A stretch of 64,000 nucleotides of DNA, taken from the NCBI RefSeq assembly GCF_001999725.1, contig NZ_MDDP01000001.1:124001-188000 (forward strand), in the 5' to 3' direction. Made by a program: the position numbers and the translations under genes. The DNA is from Cellulophaga omnivescoria (GTDB lineage Bacteria > Bacteroidota > Bacteroidia > Flavobacteriales > Flavobacteriaceae). The notes beneath the pieces are model-generated. The model made no database searches. It was not told where the DNA came from and was given only the letters and a program-made list of their open reading frames with translations. How positions within the stretch are numbered: position 1 is the stretch's first letter; each line of letters starts with the position of its first letter. Shown piece after piece: positions 35,655-45,254 of the stretch.

Positions 35655-37394
35655 ATGCAAACTTGTACTAAATTAAGAGCTTCTTTTAGCCCATTATATA
35701 TAATACTTATTGTTATGGCAATTGTATGTGCCAGCTGCCATAACAAGCCTAAGGAAGTTGCTAATATTAAAACAGCTACTACAAAAGAGGCCAAACCAAA
35801 AAATTTAAATAAAATAAGCTCTTACGCAGAGGCTACACAAAAATTAAGTACGACAGAAAAAATTGGTCAGCTATTTATGCCTGCTGCATATATAAATGAT
35901 ACTGAAGAAGAAATTGTTAAGCTAGAACAACTTATAAGAGAACAAAACATTGGTGCACTTTGCTTTTTTAAAAGCAGGATTAGTGCAGCTGCTAATTATG
36001 ACGCAAAAAATAAAAACGACACACTTAGTTTAAGTAAACTAAAATCTTTAATTAAAAGATACCAAAAGGCTGCAAAATATCCACTGTTAATTGCTATTGA
36101 TGCAGAATGGGGATTAGCAATGCGTGTAGACAACACTCCGCAATACCCTTATGCTATTACACTTGGTGCAATGCAGAATAAAGATGCTCTTATTTATGAA
36201 GTTGGTAAAAACATTGCTAAGGATTGTAGAGAAGCAGGTATACATTGGAACTTGGCTCCGGTTGTAGATATTAACAACAACCCAAATAATCCTGTTATTG
36301 GTTATAGGTCTTATGGAGAAAACAAAGAACTTGTAACTAAAAATGCCATTGCTTTTGTTAACGGTATGCAAAATCAAGGAATAATTAGTTGTCTTAAACA
36401 TTTTCCGGGTCACGGAGACACAGCTACTGACTCGCACATTGGCTTACCTGTAATAAATAAATCCAAAGAAGCTTTATTAGCAAATGAGTTATACCCTTTT
36501 CAGCAACTTATAAATAACGGAGTAGAAAGTGTTATGATAGGTCATTTGGCTGTACCTGCGCTAACCGAAGAAAAAAACACACCCACTACCCTATCTAAAA
36601 AAACAATAAAAGGACTTTTAAGAGGTGAAATGAATTTTAATAATGTTGTTATTTCTGATGCCTTAAATATGAAAAGTGTTTCTAAGTTATACCCTGTTAA
36701 AGGAGAGTTAGAGTGGATTGCTTTTGATGCTGGTAATGATGTATTATGTTTTGCAGAAAACCCTAAAGAAGGTATAGCTACTATTTTAAAAAATGCTACA
36801 AAGCAACAAATTGAAGAAAGTTTTAAACGAGTTTGGCAACTTAAAGAAAAAGCAATGAATATTGTTATTAGCCCGTCTAAAAGCTATTACACTGCAAAAA
36901 GCTTAAACACAAAATTAGCCACAGAAAGTTTAACCGTTGTTAAAGGTAATAACAATACCATTTCTAATTTTAAGTCTGATGGGTTTGTTGGTATTGAAAT
37001 AACCAATAATAAAGAGAATCCTTTTTTTTATACGGTAAAAGAAGAATTAAAATTTACAAGTTACAACACAACTAAAACTACAATATCTAAAATAAAAGAA
37101 GCTGTAAAGACTGAAGAAAATGTGGTTATAGCTTTATATCCGCCAAGTATAAAACCAAAAAATAACTTTGGTATTTCTAATAATGAATTAGAATTATTAA
37201 CCAATTTAATGACTACTAAAAATGTAATATTATATGTGTTTGGTAACCCATATGTATTAACAAAATTAGACACCAGTAATGCTAAAAATGTAATTGTAGC
37301 ATACCAAAACTTTCCTGTTTTTCAGGAAAATGCTGCAGAACACTTTTTAAATAAGGTAGATGCTAAAGGTAAATTATCAGTTTCAATAAATTAA
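35655..37394 (+). CDS. GH3 family beta-N-acetylglucosaminidase, NagZ-like lipoprotein
   Basis: A 579-residue GH3 enzyme predicted to cleave GlcNAc from GlcNAc-(anhydro)MurNAc. The NagZ signature KHFPGHGD is at 248-255, the Asp259-His261 acid/base dyad lies in DTATDSHIGLP, and the nucleophile Asp335 lies in NVVISDALNM. A C-terminal domain (about 420-579) follows the barrel. The N-terminus is a lipoprotein signal ending MAIVCASC with Cys28, so unlike cytoplasmic NagZ of E. coli it is probably envelope-anchored, as in Bacillus subtilis NagZ. It is not fused to a beta-lactamase-like domain, a fusion common in Bacteroidetes. It is followed 3 bp later by anmK and is divergent from murQ, which supports a muropeptide substrate. 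Confidence 0.85.
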   Translation: MQTCTKLRASFSPLYIILIVMAIVCASCHNKPKEVANIKTATTKEAKPKNLNKISSYAEATQKLSTTEKIGQLFMPAAYINDTEEEIVKLEQLIREQNIGALCFFKSRISAAANYDAKNKNDTLSLSKLKSLIKRYQKAAKYPLLIAIDAEWGLAMRVDNTPQYPYAITLGAMQNKDALIYEVGKNIAKDCREAGIHWNLAPVVDINNNPNNPVIGYRSYGENKELVTKNAIAFVNGMQNQGIISCLKHFPGHGDTATDSHIGLPVINKSKEALLANELYPFQQLINNGVESVMIGHLAVPALTEEKNTPTTLSKKTIKGLLRGEMNFNNVVISDALNMKSVSKLYPVKGELEWIAFDAGNDVLCFAENPKEGIATILKNATKQQIEESFKRVWQLKEKAMNIVISPSKSYYTAKSLNTKLATESLTVVKGNNNTISNFKSDGFVGIEITNNKENPFFYTVKEELKFTSYNTTKTTISKIKEAVKTEENVVIALYPPSIKPKNNFGISNNELELLTNLMTTKNVILYVFGNPYVLTKLDTSNAKNVIVAYQNFPVFQENAAEHFLNKVDAKGKLSVSIN

Positions 37395-37397
37395 CAT

Positions 37398-38474
37398 ATG
37401 CAAACATACAACGTAATAGGGTTAATGTCTGGTACATCTTTAGATGGTTTAGATCTTGCGTATTGTCAGTTCACAAGAAAAAATGAGACTTGGGATTTTA
37501 AAATACTAAACACAAAAAGTGTAGATTATACGCCTCAATTTAAAGCTCAACTAAAAAATGCTATAAATTTAGCTGTCCCAGAGTTTACAGAGCTGCATAA
37601 TTCCTACGGGACTTGGTTAGGAGAACAAGTAAAGCTGTTTGTAAATGAGCATAACTTAAGGGTTAATTTTATTGCCAGTCACGGACATACTACACACCAT
37701 AAACCAGAAAAAGGCTTCACTTTACAAATTGGTTCTGGACAACATTTAGCTAACGCTAGTGGCATACAAACTATTTGCGATTTTAGAAGTAATGATGTTG
37801 CCCTTGGCGGACAAGGTGCTCCGTTAGTGCCAATTGGTGATATGCATTTGTTTTCTGAATACGATTTTTGCCTAAATCTTGGCGGTATAAGTAATGTATC
37901 TTTTAAACAAAACAACAAAAGAGTAGCTTATGATATAGGCATAGCTAATATGCTGCTAAACTATGTAACTAACACCATTAATTTAGCGTACGATAAAAAC
38001 GGAGAGCTAGCTAAAAGTGGTGTTTTAAACAAAGAATTACTTCATAAATTAAACAGTTTAGAATATTACAAACTCCCCTATCCAAAATCCACAGGCTATG
38101 AATGGTTTAAAAAAGAAATTATTCCAATTATAGAAAAGACAGCAGATACTATTGAGAACATTTTACATACTTCTGCAGTTCATATTTGCGATACTATTTC
38201 TAATGATTTATTAAATGCATCAAATAAAGCAGAAAACATACTCTTAGTTACTGGTGGAGGCGCTTTAAATGGCTTTTTAATGAGTACTTTAACAAGTAAG
38301 TTAGGTACTAGTTTTACAATAGATACCACATCTAAAACAGTTATAGAATTTAAAGAAGCATTAATATTTGCATTTATGGGTGTACTACGTCACTTAGAAC
38401 AACCTAATGTATTGGCATCAGTTACTGGTGCAAAAAAGGATTCTAGTTGCGGTGTAATTTACATTCCACAATAA
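37398..38474 (+). CDS. anmK: anhydro-N-acetylmuramic acid kinase
   Basis: AnmK opens 1,6-anhydro-MurNAc and phosphorylates it to MurNAc-6-phosphate, the substrate of MurQ. The 358-residue protein starts with the ATP-binding GLMSGTSLDGLDLAYCQF motif (about 6-23). The family segments ASHGHTTHHKP, ICDFRSNDVALGGQGAPLVP, CLNLGGISNVSF and YDIGIANMLLNYV (with the catalytic-region Asp) are all present, as is LLVTGGGALNGFLM near the C-terminus. It follows the GH3 gene with a 3-bp gap, so hydrolase and kinase are one transcript, and it converges on the MFS gene 3 bp away. Confidence 0.95.
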   Translation: MQTYNVIGLMSGTSLDGLDLAYCQFTRKNETWDFKILNTKSVDYTPQFKAQLKNAINLAVPEFTELHNSYGTWLGEQVKLFVNEHNLRVNFIASHGHTTHHKPEKGFTLQIGSGQHLANASGIQTICDFRSNDVALGGQGAPLVPIGDMHLFSEYDFCLNLGGISNVSFKQNNKRVAYDIGIANMLLNYVTNTINLAYDKNGELAKSGVLNKELLHKLNSLEYYKLPYPKSTGYEWFKKEIIPIIEKTADTIENILHTSAVHICDTISNDLLNASNKAENILLVTGGGALNGFLMSTLTSKLGTSFTIDTTSKTVIEFKEALIFAFMGVLRHLEQPNVLASVTGAKKDSSCGVIYIPQ

Positions 38475-38477
38475 AAC

Positions 38478-39689
38478 TTATTTAGACAAAGCTGCTGTTC
38501 TCGTTTTTTTAATTAACATAAATATAAAAAGAGACAAGCTACCACAAACGGCTAAGCCTATAAATAATGGGAGTACTGTATCATTTACATAACTACCAAT
38601 TAATGTTGCAATTGGTATAGATATTACCGTAGACACAAAACCATTAATTGCAGCACCAACACCAGCAATATGGCCAATGGGCTCCATAGCTACAGATCTA
38701 GAATTACCCCAAATAAAACCTAAGCAAAAGAATTGTATGGCTAAAAAACCTATTAAAACGGGTAAAGGTGGATTTGCACTTCCAAAAAATAAGAGTGAAT
38801 ATGTTATACTAATTGCACAAAATAAACTTAGTGCTATAAATATTAGTTTACGCATACCAAAACGCAAAACCAATGTTCCGTTTAAAAAAGTTGCAGAACC
38901 TATAGATACCGCCAAACCTGCAAAAATGTATGGAAACTCATTTACCAAATTAAACTGATCTTCAAAAATATGTTGTGCTGCACTTAAATAAACTAAAAAT
39001 GCACCTGTAATTAAACCAGATATTAAGGTAAAGGCTATCGTTTCTTTATGCTTAACAAACTCTTTTAATCCGTCTAAAAATATAGAAGCCTTAAAAGGAA
39101 TTTTAAACTCCGGTTTTAATGTTTCTTTTTGTCGTTTCCAAAACCAAATAGACACTACTAAAGCAAAAAATAATTGCACATAAAATATAGCTTGCCAATT
39201 GTACATATTTAATACGGTTTTACCAACCGCTGGAGCTATAACAGGTACCAAAATAAAAAAGGCGGTTACAAAAGACATAATTTTTGCCATATAATCTCCT
39301 TTATACATATCTCTAATTATAGAAATGGTAATGGTTCTGGGTGCAGACAACCCAATACCCTGAAAAATACGACCAACAACCATTACCTCTAAAGAAGTTG
39401 CATTTACACAAACAATACTAGCTAAAGTAAAAATTGCAAAACCGGTATACACAATTGGTTTTCTACCGTAACTGTCTGATAATGGTCCAAAAAACAATTG
39501 CCCTACTCCCAACCCTAAAAATATCATTGTAATTAACATCTGATTTTTTGTTGGATCTACACTATTTATAGCTTCTCCTATATGAGAAATTGCAGGCAAT
39601 AAAGCATCTATTGTTAAAGCAACTATAGACATTAAAGATGCCATAAGGGCTACAAATTCAAATTGTTTTTTTGAAGAGTTTTTTTGCAT
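38478..39689 (-). CDS. MFS transporter, Bcr/CflA drug-efflux type
   Basis: A 403-residue twelve-helix major facilitator. LFFGPLSDSYGRKPIVYTGF (about 65-85) is the MFS motif A between helices 2 and 3, and the ISIIRDMYKGDYMAKIMSF segment is typical of the Bcr/CflA (DHA1) drug-efflux branch. Substrates in this branch include bicyclomycin, chloramphenicol and sulfonamides, but specificity here is unknown. Its position beside murQ-GH3-anmK could hint at sugar transport, though sequence type argues for efflux. A -7 box TACTTTTG (plus 39694-39701) ends only 4 nt before the ATG, indicating leaderless mRNA. Confidence 0.85.
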   Translation of the reverse strand: MQKNSSKKQFEFVALMASLMSIVALTIDALLPAISHIGEAINSVDPTKNQMLITMIFLGLGVGQLFFGPLSDSYGRKPIVYTGFAIFTLASIVCVNATSLEVMVVGRIFQGIGLSAPRTITISIIRDMYKGDYMAKIMSFVTAFFILVPVIAPAVGKTVLNMYNWQAIFYVQLFFALVVSIWFWKRQKETLKPEFKIPFKASIFLDGLKEFVKHKETIAFTLISGLITGAFLVYLSAAQHIFEDQFNLVNEFPYIFAGLAVSIGSATFLNGTLVLRFGMRKLIFIALSLFCAISITYSLLFFGSANPPLPVLIGFLAIQFFCLGFIWGNSRSVAMEPIGHIAGVGAAINGFVSTVISIPIATLIGSYVNDTVLPLFIGLAVCGSLSLFIFMLIKKTRTAALSK

Positions 39690-39693
39690 CCTG

Positions 39694-39701
39694 CAAAAGT
39701 A
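39694..39701 (-). promoter_or_regulatory. -7 promoter box of the MFS gene, leaderless geometry
   Basis: CAAAAGTA reads TACTTTTG on the minus strand, an exact -7 match 4 nt before the ATG. Confidence 0.5.
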
Positions 39702-39819
39702 ACTTACTTGCTTTAAAATAACAGGCTAAGAGCATTTAATTTTAAGTTAAAGTAAGTGCATTTAACGTAATAAAATCAACACTAAACGTAATAATCAAAA
39801 ATATATAATAGCAAAATTG

Positions 39820-39827
39820 TATTTTTG
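39820..39827 (+). promoter_or_regulatory. -7 promoter box of the udk operon
   Basis: TATTTTTG, an exact -7 match. It overlaps a possible TTG start at 39825 and therefore supports the ATG at 39846, leaving a leader of about 14 nt. Confidence 0.5.
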
Positions 39828-39845
39828 ACAAAAAAAATTAAATTT

Positions 39846-40454
39846 ATGTTAATAATTGGGATAGCTGGTGGTACTGGTTGCGGAAAAACAACTGTTGTAA
39901 ACCAGATTATTAATGAATTACCAGATGATGAAGTATGCGTAATTTCTCAAGACTCTTACTACAATGATCTTTCTCATTTACCTTTAGAAGAAAGAAGAAA
40001 AACAAATTTTGACCACCCTCTTTCTATTGATTTTAAATTGCTAAAGCAGCATTTAGAAGAATTAAAAAAGGGAAACACAATACAACAACCTGTATATTCT
40101 TTTTTAGAGTGTAACAGAACAGATGAAACCGTACCTACAGAACCAAGAAAAGTGGTAATTGTAGAAGGTATTCTAATTATGACAGATCCTGAAATTAGAA
40201 AAATGATGGATATTAAAATTTTTGTACACGCAGATTCTGATGAACGCTTAATTAGACGTATAAAAAGAGATGTTAACGAGCGTGGTTGGAATTTAGATGA
40301 AACCCTAGAAAAATACCAAAGCACTATTAAACCAATGCATGCAGAGTTTATAGAACCTAGTAAAGAGTATGCAGATATTATTATACCTAACAACAAGCAC
40401 AATACAGTAGCTATAGATATTGTACGTACCATTATAAACGAAAAATTAGTGTAA
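39846..40454 (+). CDS. udk: uridine kinase
   Basis: A 202-residue P-loop kinase that phosphorylates uridine and cytidine in pyrimidine salvage. The Walker A motif GIAGGTGCGKTT begins at residue 5; SQDSYYNDLSHLPLEER and NFDHPLSIDF are nucleoside-binding segments, VVIVEGILIM is Walker B, and RRIKRDVNERGW is the lid. ATG at 39846 matches the usual N-terminus; an in-frame TTG 21 bp upstream falls in the promoter box. It is the first gene of a run with a FtsB-like protein and both methylmalonyl-CoA mutase subunits. Confidence 0.95.
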   Translation: MLIIGIAGGTGCGKTTVVNQIINELPDDEVCVISQDSYYNDLSHLPLEERRKTNFDHPLSIDFKLLKQHLEELKKGNTIQQPVYSFLECNRTDETVPTEPRKVVIVEGILIMTDPEIRKMMDIKIFVHADSDERLIRRIKRDVNERGWNLDETLEKYQSTIKPMHAEFIEPSKEYADIIIPNNKHNTVAIDIVRTIINEKLV

Positions 40455-40461
40455 CTTTTAG

Positions 40462-40794
40462 ATGATATTTAAAAAGCTTAGAAATAAAAAATGGTTTGGT
40501 ATAGCTACAAATATGTATGTGCTAGTACTCACCGTTTTTGTTATTTGGATGATTTTTTTTGATACAAACTCGCTCTTTATTCACAACGAATTGCAAAACC
40601 AAATTGAAAGTTTAGAAAAGCAAAAAGAATACTTAAAAGATGAGATAGCTAGAGACAAAAAAATTATTGAAAAGCTAAGCGACCCCAAAGAGTTAGAAAA
40701 ATTTGCACGTGAACAATACTTTCTTAAAAAGAAAGACGAAGAAATTTATTTAATAGAATACCAAGACAGCCTAAAAACTAAAGAAGATGAGTAA
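40462..40794 (+). CDS. FtsB/DivIC family septum-formation initiator protein
   Basis: A 110-residue bitopic membrane protein: short basic N-terminus (KKLRNKKW), one membrane helix at about 15-33 (NMYVLVLTVFVIWMIFF), then a coiled coil (about 42-75, LQNQIESLEKQKEYLKDEIA) and the conserved LEKFAREQYFLKKKDEEIYL segment. This is the layout of FtsB/DivIC, which forms part of the FtsQLB divisome complex that activates septal peptidoglycan synthesis. It lies 7 bp after udk, and its end overlaps the next gene by 8 bp, so it is embedded in the mutase operon. Confidence 0.88.
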   Translation: MIFKKLRNKKWFGIATNMYVLVLTVFVIWMIFFDTNSLFIHNELQNQIESLEKQKEYLKDEIARDKKIIEKLSDPKELEKFAREQYFLKKKDEEIYLIEYQDSLKTKEDE

Positions 40795-42151
40795 AACTAA
40801 ATTATTTAATGATTTTTCTGAAGTGACTACCAAAGAATGGAAACAAAAAATTCAGGTAGATTTAAAGGGTGCAGATTATAATGACACATTAGTTTGGGAG
40901 TCTCCAGAAAATATAAAGGTTAAACCATTTTACAACACTGATGATTTAGATAGAAAAACCATAAATATCGCAAGTCCGGACTGGAATATTGGTCAGGCTA
41001 TATTTGTGCAAAACGAAATTGCTTCTAACCAGAAAGCATTAAATGCTTTAGAAAGAGGTGCAGAAGATTTAATTTTTACAATTCCAAATGATAAAATTAA
41101 GATTGACTTACTTTTAAAAAACATCAATCTTGAGAATAAAACAGTTTATTTTTTCTTTCAGTTTTTATCTTCAGAATATATTAAACAAGTTGAAGATTTT
41201 ACCAAAGACAAAACAGTTAACGTACATTATAATGTAGACATAATTGGTAACTTAGTAAGTTCTGGTAATTGGTATCATAATCTTGCAGCAGACCACCAAG
41301 AATTAGACAAAATTACAGAAATCACCAATGCCAAAAATACTATAGGTGTAAACGTTAGCACATACCAAAATGCAGGTGCAACAATGGTACAACAGTTAGC
41401 TTACGCTATAGCACATGCTAATGAGTATTTAAATCATTTTAAAAGTTGCACCATTCCTAACTTTACATTTACCGTAAGTATTTCTGGTAACTACTTTTTT
41501 GAAATTGCAAAGCTTAGAGCTTTACGTTTATTATGGAAAACATTAGCTGCAGAATACAACACAAATACAGACTGTACTATTTTAGCAGTACCAAGTAAAC
41601 GTAATAAAACTTTGTACGACTATAACGTTAATATGCTACGTACAACTACAGAATGTATGGCTGCCAGTATAGGAGGTGCAAATACAATTTACAACTTAGC
41701 TTATGATGCTATTTACCATAAAGACAATGAGTTTGGAGAGCGTATTGCACGCAATCAATTACTTATTTTAAAAAAAGAAAGCTATTTAGATGTGGTAAAT
41801 AACCCAGCAGATGGTGCGTACTATATAGAGTCTATTACCCAACAATTAGCAGAAAAGGCATTAGAACTTTTTAAATCTATAGAAACAACAGGCGGGTTTT
41901 TATCAAATTTAAAATCTCATCAAATACAGAAAAAAATAAAAGAAAGTGCAGCTAAAGAACAAGCACTTTTTAATGAAGAAAAAGAAGTTTTGGTTGGCAC
42001 AAACAAATATCAGAACAAAGAAGATAAAATTAAGGAAGACTTAGAGTTATACCCTTTTGTAAAAACAAATGCCCGTAAAACACTTATAGAGCCAATTATT
42101 GAAAAAAGATTGGCAGAAACCTTAGAACAAAACAGATTAAAAGATGAGTAG
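40787..42151 (+). CDS. methylmalonyl-CoA mutase small (beta) subunit
   Basis: The 454-residue non-catalytic partner of the mutase that interconverts succinyl-CoA and methylmalonyl-CoA. It has the TIM-barrel-like N-terminal domain ([30 protein letters not shown] is represented across about 16-45) and typical family segments such as [12 protein letters not shown] and [18 protein letters not shown], but it lacks the cobalamin-binding C-terminal domain of the large subunit. Subunits of this type stabilise the heterodimer. Start and stop overlap the neighbouring genes by 8 bp each, a clear sign of coupled translation in one operon. Confidence 0.9.
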   Translation: MSKTKLFNDFSEVTTKEWKQKIQVDLKGADYNDTLVWESPENIKVKPFYNTDDLDRKTINIASPDWNIGQAIFVQNEIASNQKALNALERGAEDLIFTIPNDKIKIDLLLKNINLENKTVYFFFQFLSSEYIKQVEDFTKDKTVNVHYNVDIIGNLVSSGNWYHNLAADHQELDKITEITNAKNTIGVNVSTYQNAGATMVQQLAYAIAHANEYLNHFKSCTIPNFTFTVSISGNYFFEIAKLRALRLLWKTLAAEYNTNTDCTILAVPSKRNKTLYDYNVNMLRTTTECMAASIGGANTIYNLAYDAIYHKDNEFGERIARNQLLILKKESYLDVVNNPADGAYYIESITQQLAEKALELFKSIETTGGFLSNLKSHQIQKKIKESAAKEQALFNEEKEVLVGTNKYQNKEDKIKEDLELYPFVKTNARKTLIEPIIEKRLAETLEQNRLKDE

Positions 42152-44291
42152 AAAAGATTTACAACACTTAAAACTAAATACAGATGACAGTGCTAAAAAA
42201 TCTGATACTTCTATTTTTAACACTGCAGAAGGTATTCCTGTAAAAAAAACATATACTAAACAAGATATAGATGATGTAGAACATGTAAACTTTGCTGCTG
42301 GTTTGGCTCCAAACTTACGCGGTCCATACTCTACTATGTACGTGCGCAGACCATGGACAATAAGACAATATGCTGGTTTTTCTACTGCAGAAGAAAGTAA
42401 TGCTTTTTACAGGCGTAATTTAGCTGCAGGACAAAAAGGATTGTCTGTAGCTTTTGATTTACCTACACACAGAGGGTATGACAGTGACCATAAACGTGTT
42501 GTTGGAGATGTTGGTAAAGCTGGTGTTGCAATTGACTCTGTTGAGGATATGAAAATTTTATTTGGTGGTATTCCGCTAGATAAAATGTCGGTTTCTATGA
42601 CTATGAATGGTGCTGTTTTACCCATTTTAGCGTTTTATATTGTTGCGGCTCAGGAGCAAGGTGTTGGTCTAGAGCAGTTGGCTGGTACTATCCAAAACGA
42701 TATCTTAAAAGAGTTTATGGTGCGTAATACATATATTTACCCGCCTACACCATCTATGCAAATTATAGCAGATATTTTTGAGTATACCAGTAAGTTTATG
42801 CCAAAATTTAATAGCATAAGTATATCTGGTTACCATATGCAAGAAGCTGGCGCAACAGCAGATATAGAGCTAGCTTATACCTTAGCAGATGGTTTAGAAT
42901 ATATAAAAACCGGACTAAAAACTGGGATGGATATAGATAGTTTTGCTCCTCGCCTATCTTTTTTCTGGGCTATTGGCATGAACCATTTTATGGAAATTGC
43001 AAAACTACGTGCTGGTCGTATGTTATGGGCCAAATTGGTAAAACAATTTAATCCTAAAAATGCAAAATCTTTAGCCCTGCGTACACATTGCCAAACTAGT
43101 GGTTGGAGCTTAACAGAACAAGACCCGTTTAACAATGTAGCCCGAACCACAATAGAAGCAGCTGCTGCTGCATTTGGTGGCACACAAAGTTTACATACCA
43201 ATGCATTAGACGAAGCAATTGCGTTACCAACAGATTTTTCGGCAAGAATTGCCCGTAATACACAAATTTATTTGCAAGAAGAAACCAAGATTACAAAAAC
43301 GGTAGATCCTTGGGCGGGTAGCTATTATGTAGAAAAATTAACCGAAGAAATAGCGCAAAAAGCTTGGAAATTAATTGAAGAAGTAGAAGAATTAGGTGGT
43401 ATGACCAAGGCTATTGAAGCTGGTATACCAAAAATGAGAATAGAAGAAGCCGCTGCAAAAAAACAAGCTCGTATAGATAGTAATGAAGATGTAATTGTTG
43501 GTGTAAATAAATACCAACTAGAGAATGAAGATGACTTACATATTTTAGAGGTTGACAATGAGCAAGTACGCAAACAACAAGTAGAAAGGCTTGAGCATAT
43601 TAAAGCCACTAGAAATACTAAGTTAGTTAATACTGCATTAGCCAACTTAACAAAAGCAGCGCAGGAGAGTAAAAATAACAGCGAAAATAACAATGCTTCT
43701 AAAAATTTATTAGCTTTAGCTGTAGAAGCTGCCAAACACAGAGCTACATTAGGCGAAATTAGTGACGCTTTAGAAACTGTTTTTGGCAGACATAAAGCAA
43801 AAATACAATCATTTACAGGCGTGTACTCTAAAGAAATTAAAAATGATGAAAGCTTTAAAAAAGCTTTAGCAATGGCAGATGCGTTTGCAGAAACCGAAGG
43901 AAGAAGACCAAGAATAATGGTTGCTAAAATGGGACAAGATGGTCATGATCGTGGTGCAAAAGTAGTTGCAACTGGTTACGCAGACTTAGGTTTTGATGTA
44001 GATATAGGTCCACTTTTTCAAACACCAGAAGAAGCTGCCAAACAAGCCGTAGAAAATGATGTACATATATTAGGTGTTTCCTCATTAGCTGCTGGTCATA
44101 AAACTCTTGTACCTGCTGTAATTAAAGAGCTCAAAAAACACGGTAGAGAAGATATAATGGTAATTGTTGGTGGTGTAGTGCCTAAACAGGACTATCAATT
44201 TTTGTTTGACGCTGGTGCAGTTGCAGTTTTTGGACCTGGAACAAAAATTAGTGATGCAGCTATTCAAATTTTAGAAATTTTAATGGCATAA
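42144..44291 (+). CDS. methylmalonyl-CoA mutase large (alpha) subunit
   Basis: A 715-residue adenosylcobalamin-dependent mutase. The catalytic barrel contains [20 protein letters not shown] (substrate tunnel; Tyr and Arg residues) and [20 protein letters not shown]. The C-terminal cobalamin-binding domain (about 585-715) has the DxHxxG motif with Asp599, His601 (lower axial cobalt ligand) and Gly604, and the later [14 protein letters not shown] and [12 protein letters not shown] segments. It links odd-chain fatty acid, valine and propionate metabolism to succinyl-CoA. It is the last gene of the udk operon and is followed by a good terminator. No GTPase chaperone (MeaB) is adjacent. Confidence 0.96.
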   Translation: MSRKDLQHLKLNTDDSAKKSDTSIFNTAEGIPVKKTYTKQDIDDVEHVNFAAGLAPNLRGPYSTMYVRRPWTIRQYAGFSTAEESNAFYRRNLAAGQKGLSVAFDLPTHRGYDSDHKRVVGDVGKAGVAIDSVEDMKILFGGIPLDKMSVSMTMNGAVLPILAFYIVAAQEQGVGLEQLAGTIQNDILKEFMVRNTYIYPPTPSMQIIADIFEYTSKFMPKFNSISISGYHMQEAGATADIELAYTLADGLEYIKTGLKTGMDIDSFAPRLSFFWAIGMNHFMEIAKLRAGRMLWAKLVKQFNPKNAKSLALRTHCQTSGWSLTEQDPFNNVARTTIEAAAAAFGGTQSLHTNALDEAIALPTDFSARIARNTQIYLQEETKITKTVDPWAGSYYVEKLTEEIAQKAWKLIEEVEELGGMTKAIEAGIPKMRIEEAAAKKQARIDSNEDVIVGVNKYQLENEDDLHILEVDNEQVRKQQVERLEHIKATRNTKLVNTALANLTKAAQESKNNSENNNASKNLLALAVEAAKHRATLGEISDALETVFGRHKAKIQSFTGVYSKEIKNDESFKKALAMADAFAETEGRRPRIMVAKMGQDGHDRGAKVVATGYADLGFDVDIGPLFQTPEEAAKQAVENDVHILGVSSLAAGHKTLVPAVIKELKKHGREDIMVIVGGVVPKQDYQFLFDAGAVAVFGPGTKISDAAIQILEILMA

Positions 44292-44374
44292 ATTTTACAA
44301 TACATTTAAAATAAAATGTGCTGAAAATGAGTTAAAAAATTAAAATTTAACTGTAATTTTGGCACTATAAAAAC

Positions 44375-44402
44375 AAAAGCAGCTGCCCACAGCTGCTTTT
44401 TA
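44375..44402 (+). terminator. terminator of the udk-mutase operon
   Basis: AAAAGCAGCTG pairs with CAGCTGCTTTT (11 bp, CCCA loop), followed by further T residues. Confidence 0.9.
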
Positions 44403-44449
44403 TTTACAAACTATTAACAACTTCGGTTTTATATAGTCGTAAAAAAGTG

Positions 44450-44457
44450 TATTTTTA
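44450..44457 (+). promoter_or_regulatory. -7-like promoter box of parA
   Basis: TATTTTTA matches TAnnTTTG except at the last base and lies 17-23 bp before the candidate parA start codons. Confidence 0.3.
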
Positions 44458-44480
44458 GCCTCACTAAACTTACTATGACA

Positions 44481-45254
44481 ATGGGCAAAATAATAGCCAT
44501 AGCTAACCAAAAAGGTGGAGTTGGAAAAACAACCACCTCTGTTAATCTTGCAGCTTCTTTAGGCGTACTAGAGAAAAAAGTATTGCTTATAGATGCAGAC
44601 CCCCAAGCAAACGCAACTTCTGGCTTAGGTATAGATGTTGAGAGTGTTGAAGTTGGTACGTATGAATTGTTAGAGCACACCAAATCTGCTTCTGAAACAA
44701 TTATGTCTACCACTTCTCCAAATGTAGATTTAATTCCGTCTCATATTGACTTAGTTGCAATTGAGATAGAATTGGTAGACAAGGAACAACGGGAGTATAT
44801 GATGCGTAAAGCAATTGGTGAACTTAAAGATAAGTACGACTATATTCTTATAGATTGTGCTCCTTCCTTAGGACTTTTAACACTAAATGCCCTAACAGCA
44901 TCAGACTCTGTTGTAATACCTATACAATGCGAATATTTTGCGTTAGAAGGACTTGGCAAATTGTTAAACACAATTAAAAGTGTACAGAAAATTCATAATC
45001 CAGAGTTAGACATTGAAGGCTTATTACTTACTATGTTTGATTCTAGATTAAGACTATCTAACCAAGTAGTAGAAGAAGTTAAAAAACATTTTTCGGAAAT
45101 GGTTTTTGATACTATTATACAACGAAACGTTAGACTAAGCGAAGCTCCTAGTTACGGAGAAAGCATTATTAAGTACGATGCCAGTAGTAAAGGTGCTGCC
45201 AATTACTTAAATTTGGCGAACGAAATAATGAAAAAAAATAAGGAGAAAGTATAA
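44481..45254 (+). CDS. parA: chromosome-partitioning ATPase ParA (Soj)
   Basis: A 257-residue ParA/MinD-type ATPase that, with ParB, moves replication origins apart. The deviant Walker A KGGVGKTTT (about 10-18), Walker A' VLLIDADPQANATSGLG, and switch segment YDYILIDCAPSLGLLTLNAL are all present. I chose ATG at 44481 (MGKIIAIANQKGG), the usual family start; ATG at 44475 adds two residues and cannot be excluded. parB follows with overlapping stop/start, so the pair is one transcript. Confidence 0.95.
   Translation: MGKIIAIANQKGGVGKTTTSVNLAASLGVLEKKVLLIDADPQANATSGLGIDVESVEVGTYELLEHTKSASETIMSTTSPNVDLIPSHIDLVAIEIELVDKEQREYMMRKAIGELKDKYDYILIDCAPSLGLLTLNALTASDSVVIPIQCEYFALEGLGKLLNTIKSVQKIHNPELDIEGLLLTMFDSRLRLSNQVVEEVKKHFSEMVFDTIIQRNVRLSEAPSYGESIIKYDASSKGAANYLNLANEIMKKNKEKV

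Noticed and set aside
38478-39689. MFS transporter as an AmpG-like muropeptide importer
   Set aside because: Motif A and the IRDMYKGDYMAK segment fit the Bcr/CflA drug-efflux branch, not AmpG; proximity to anmK is the only argument.
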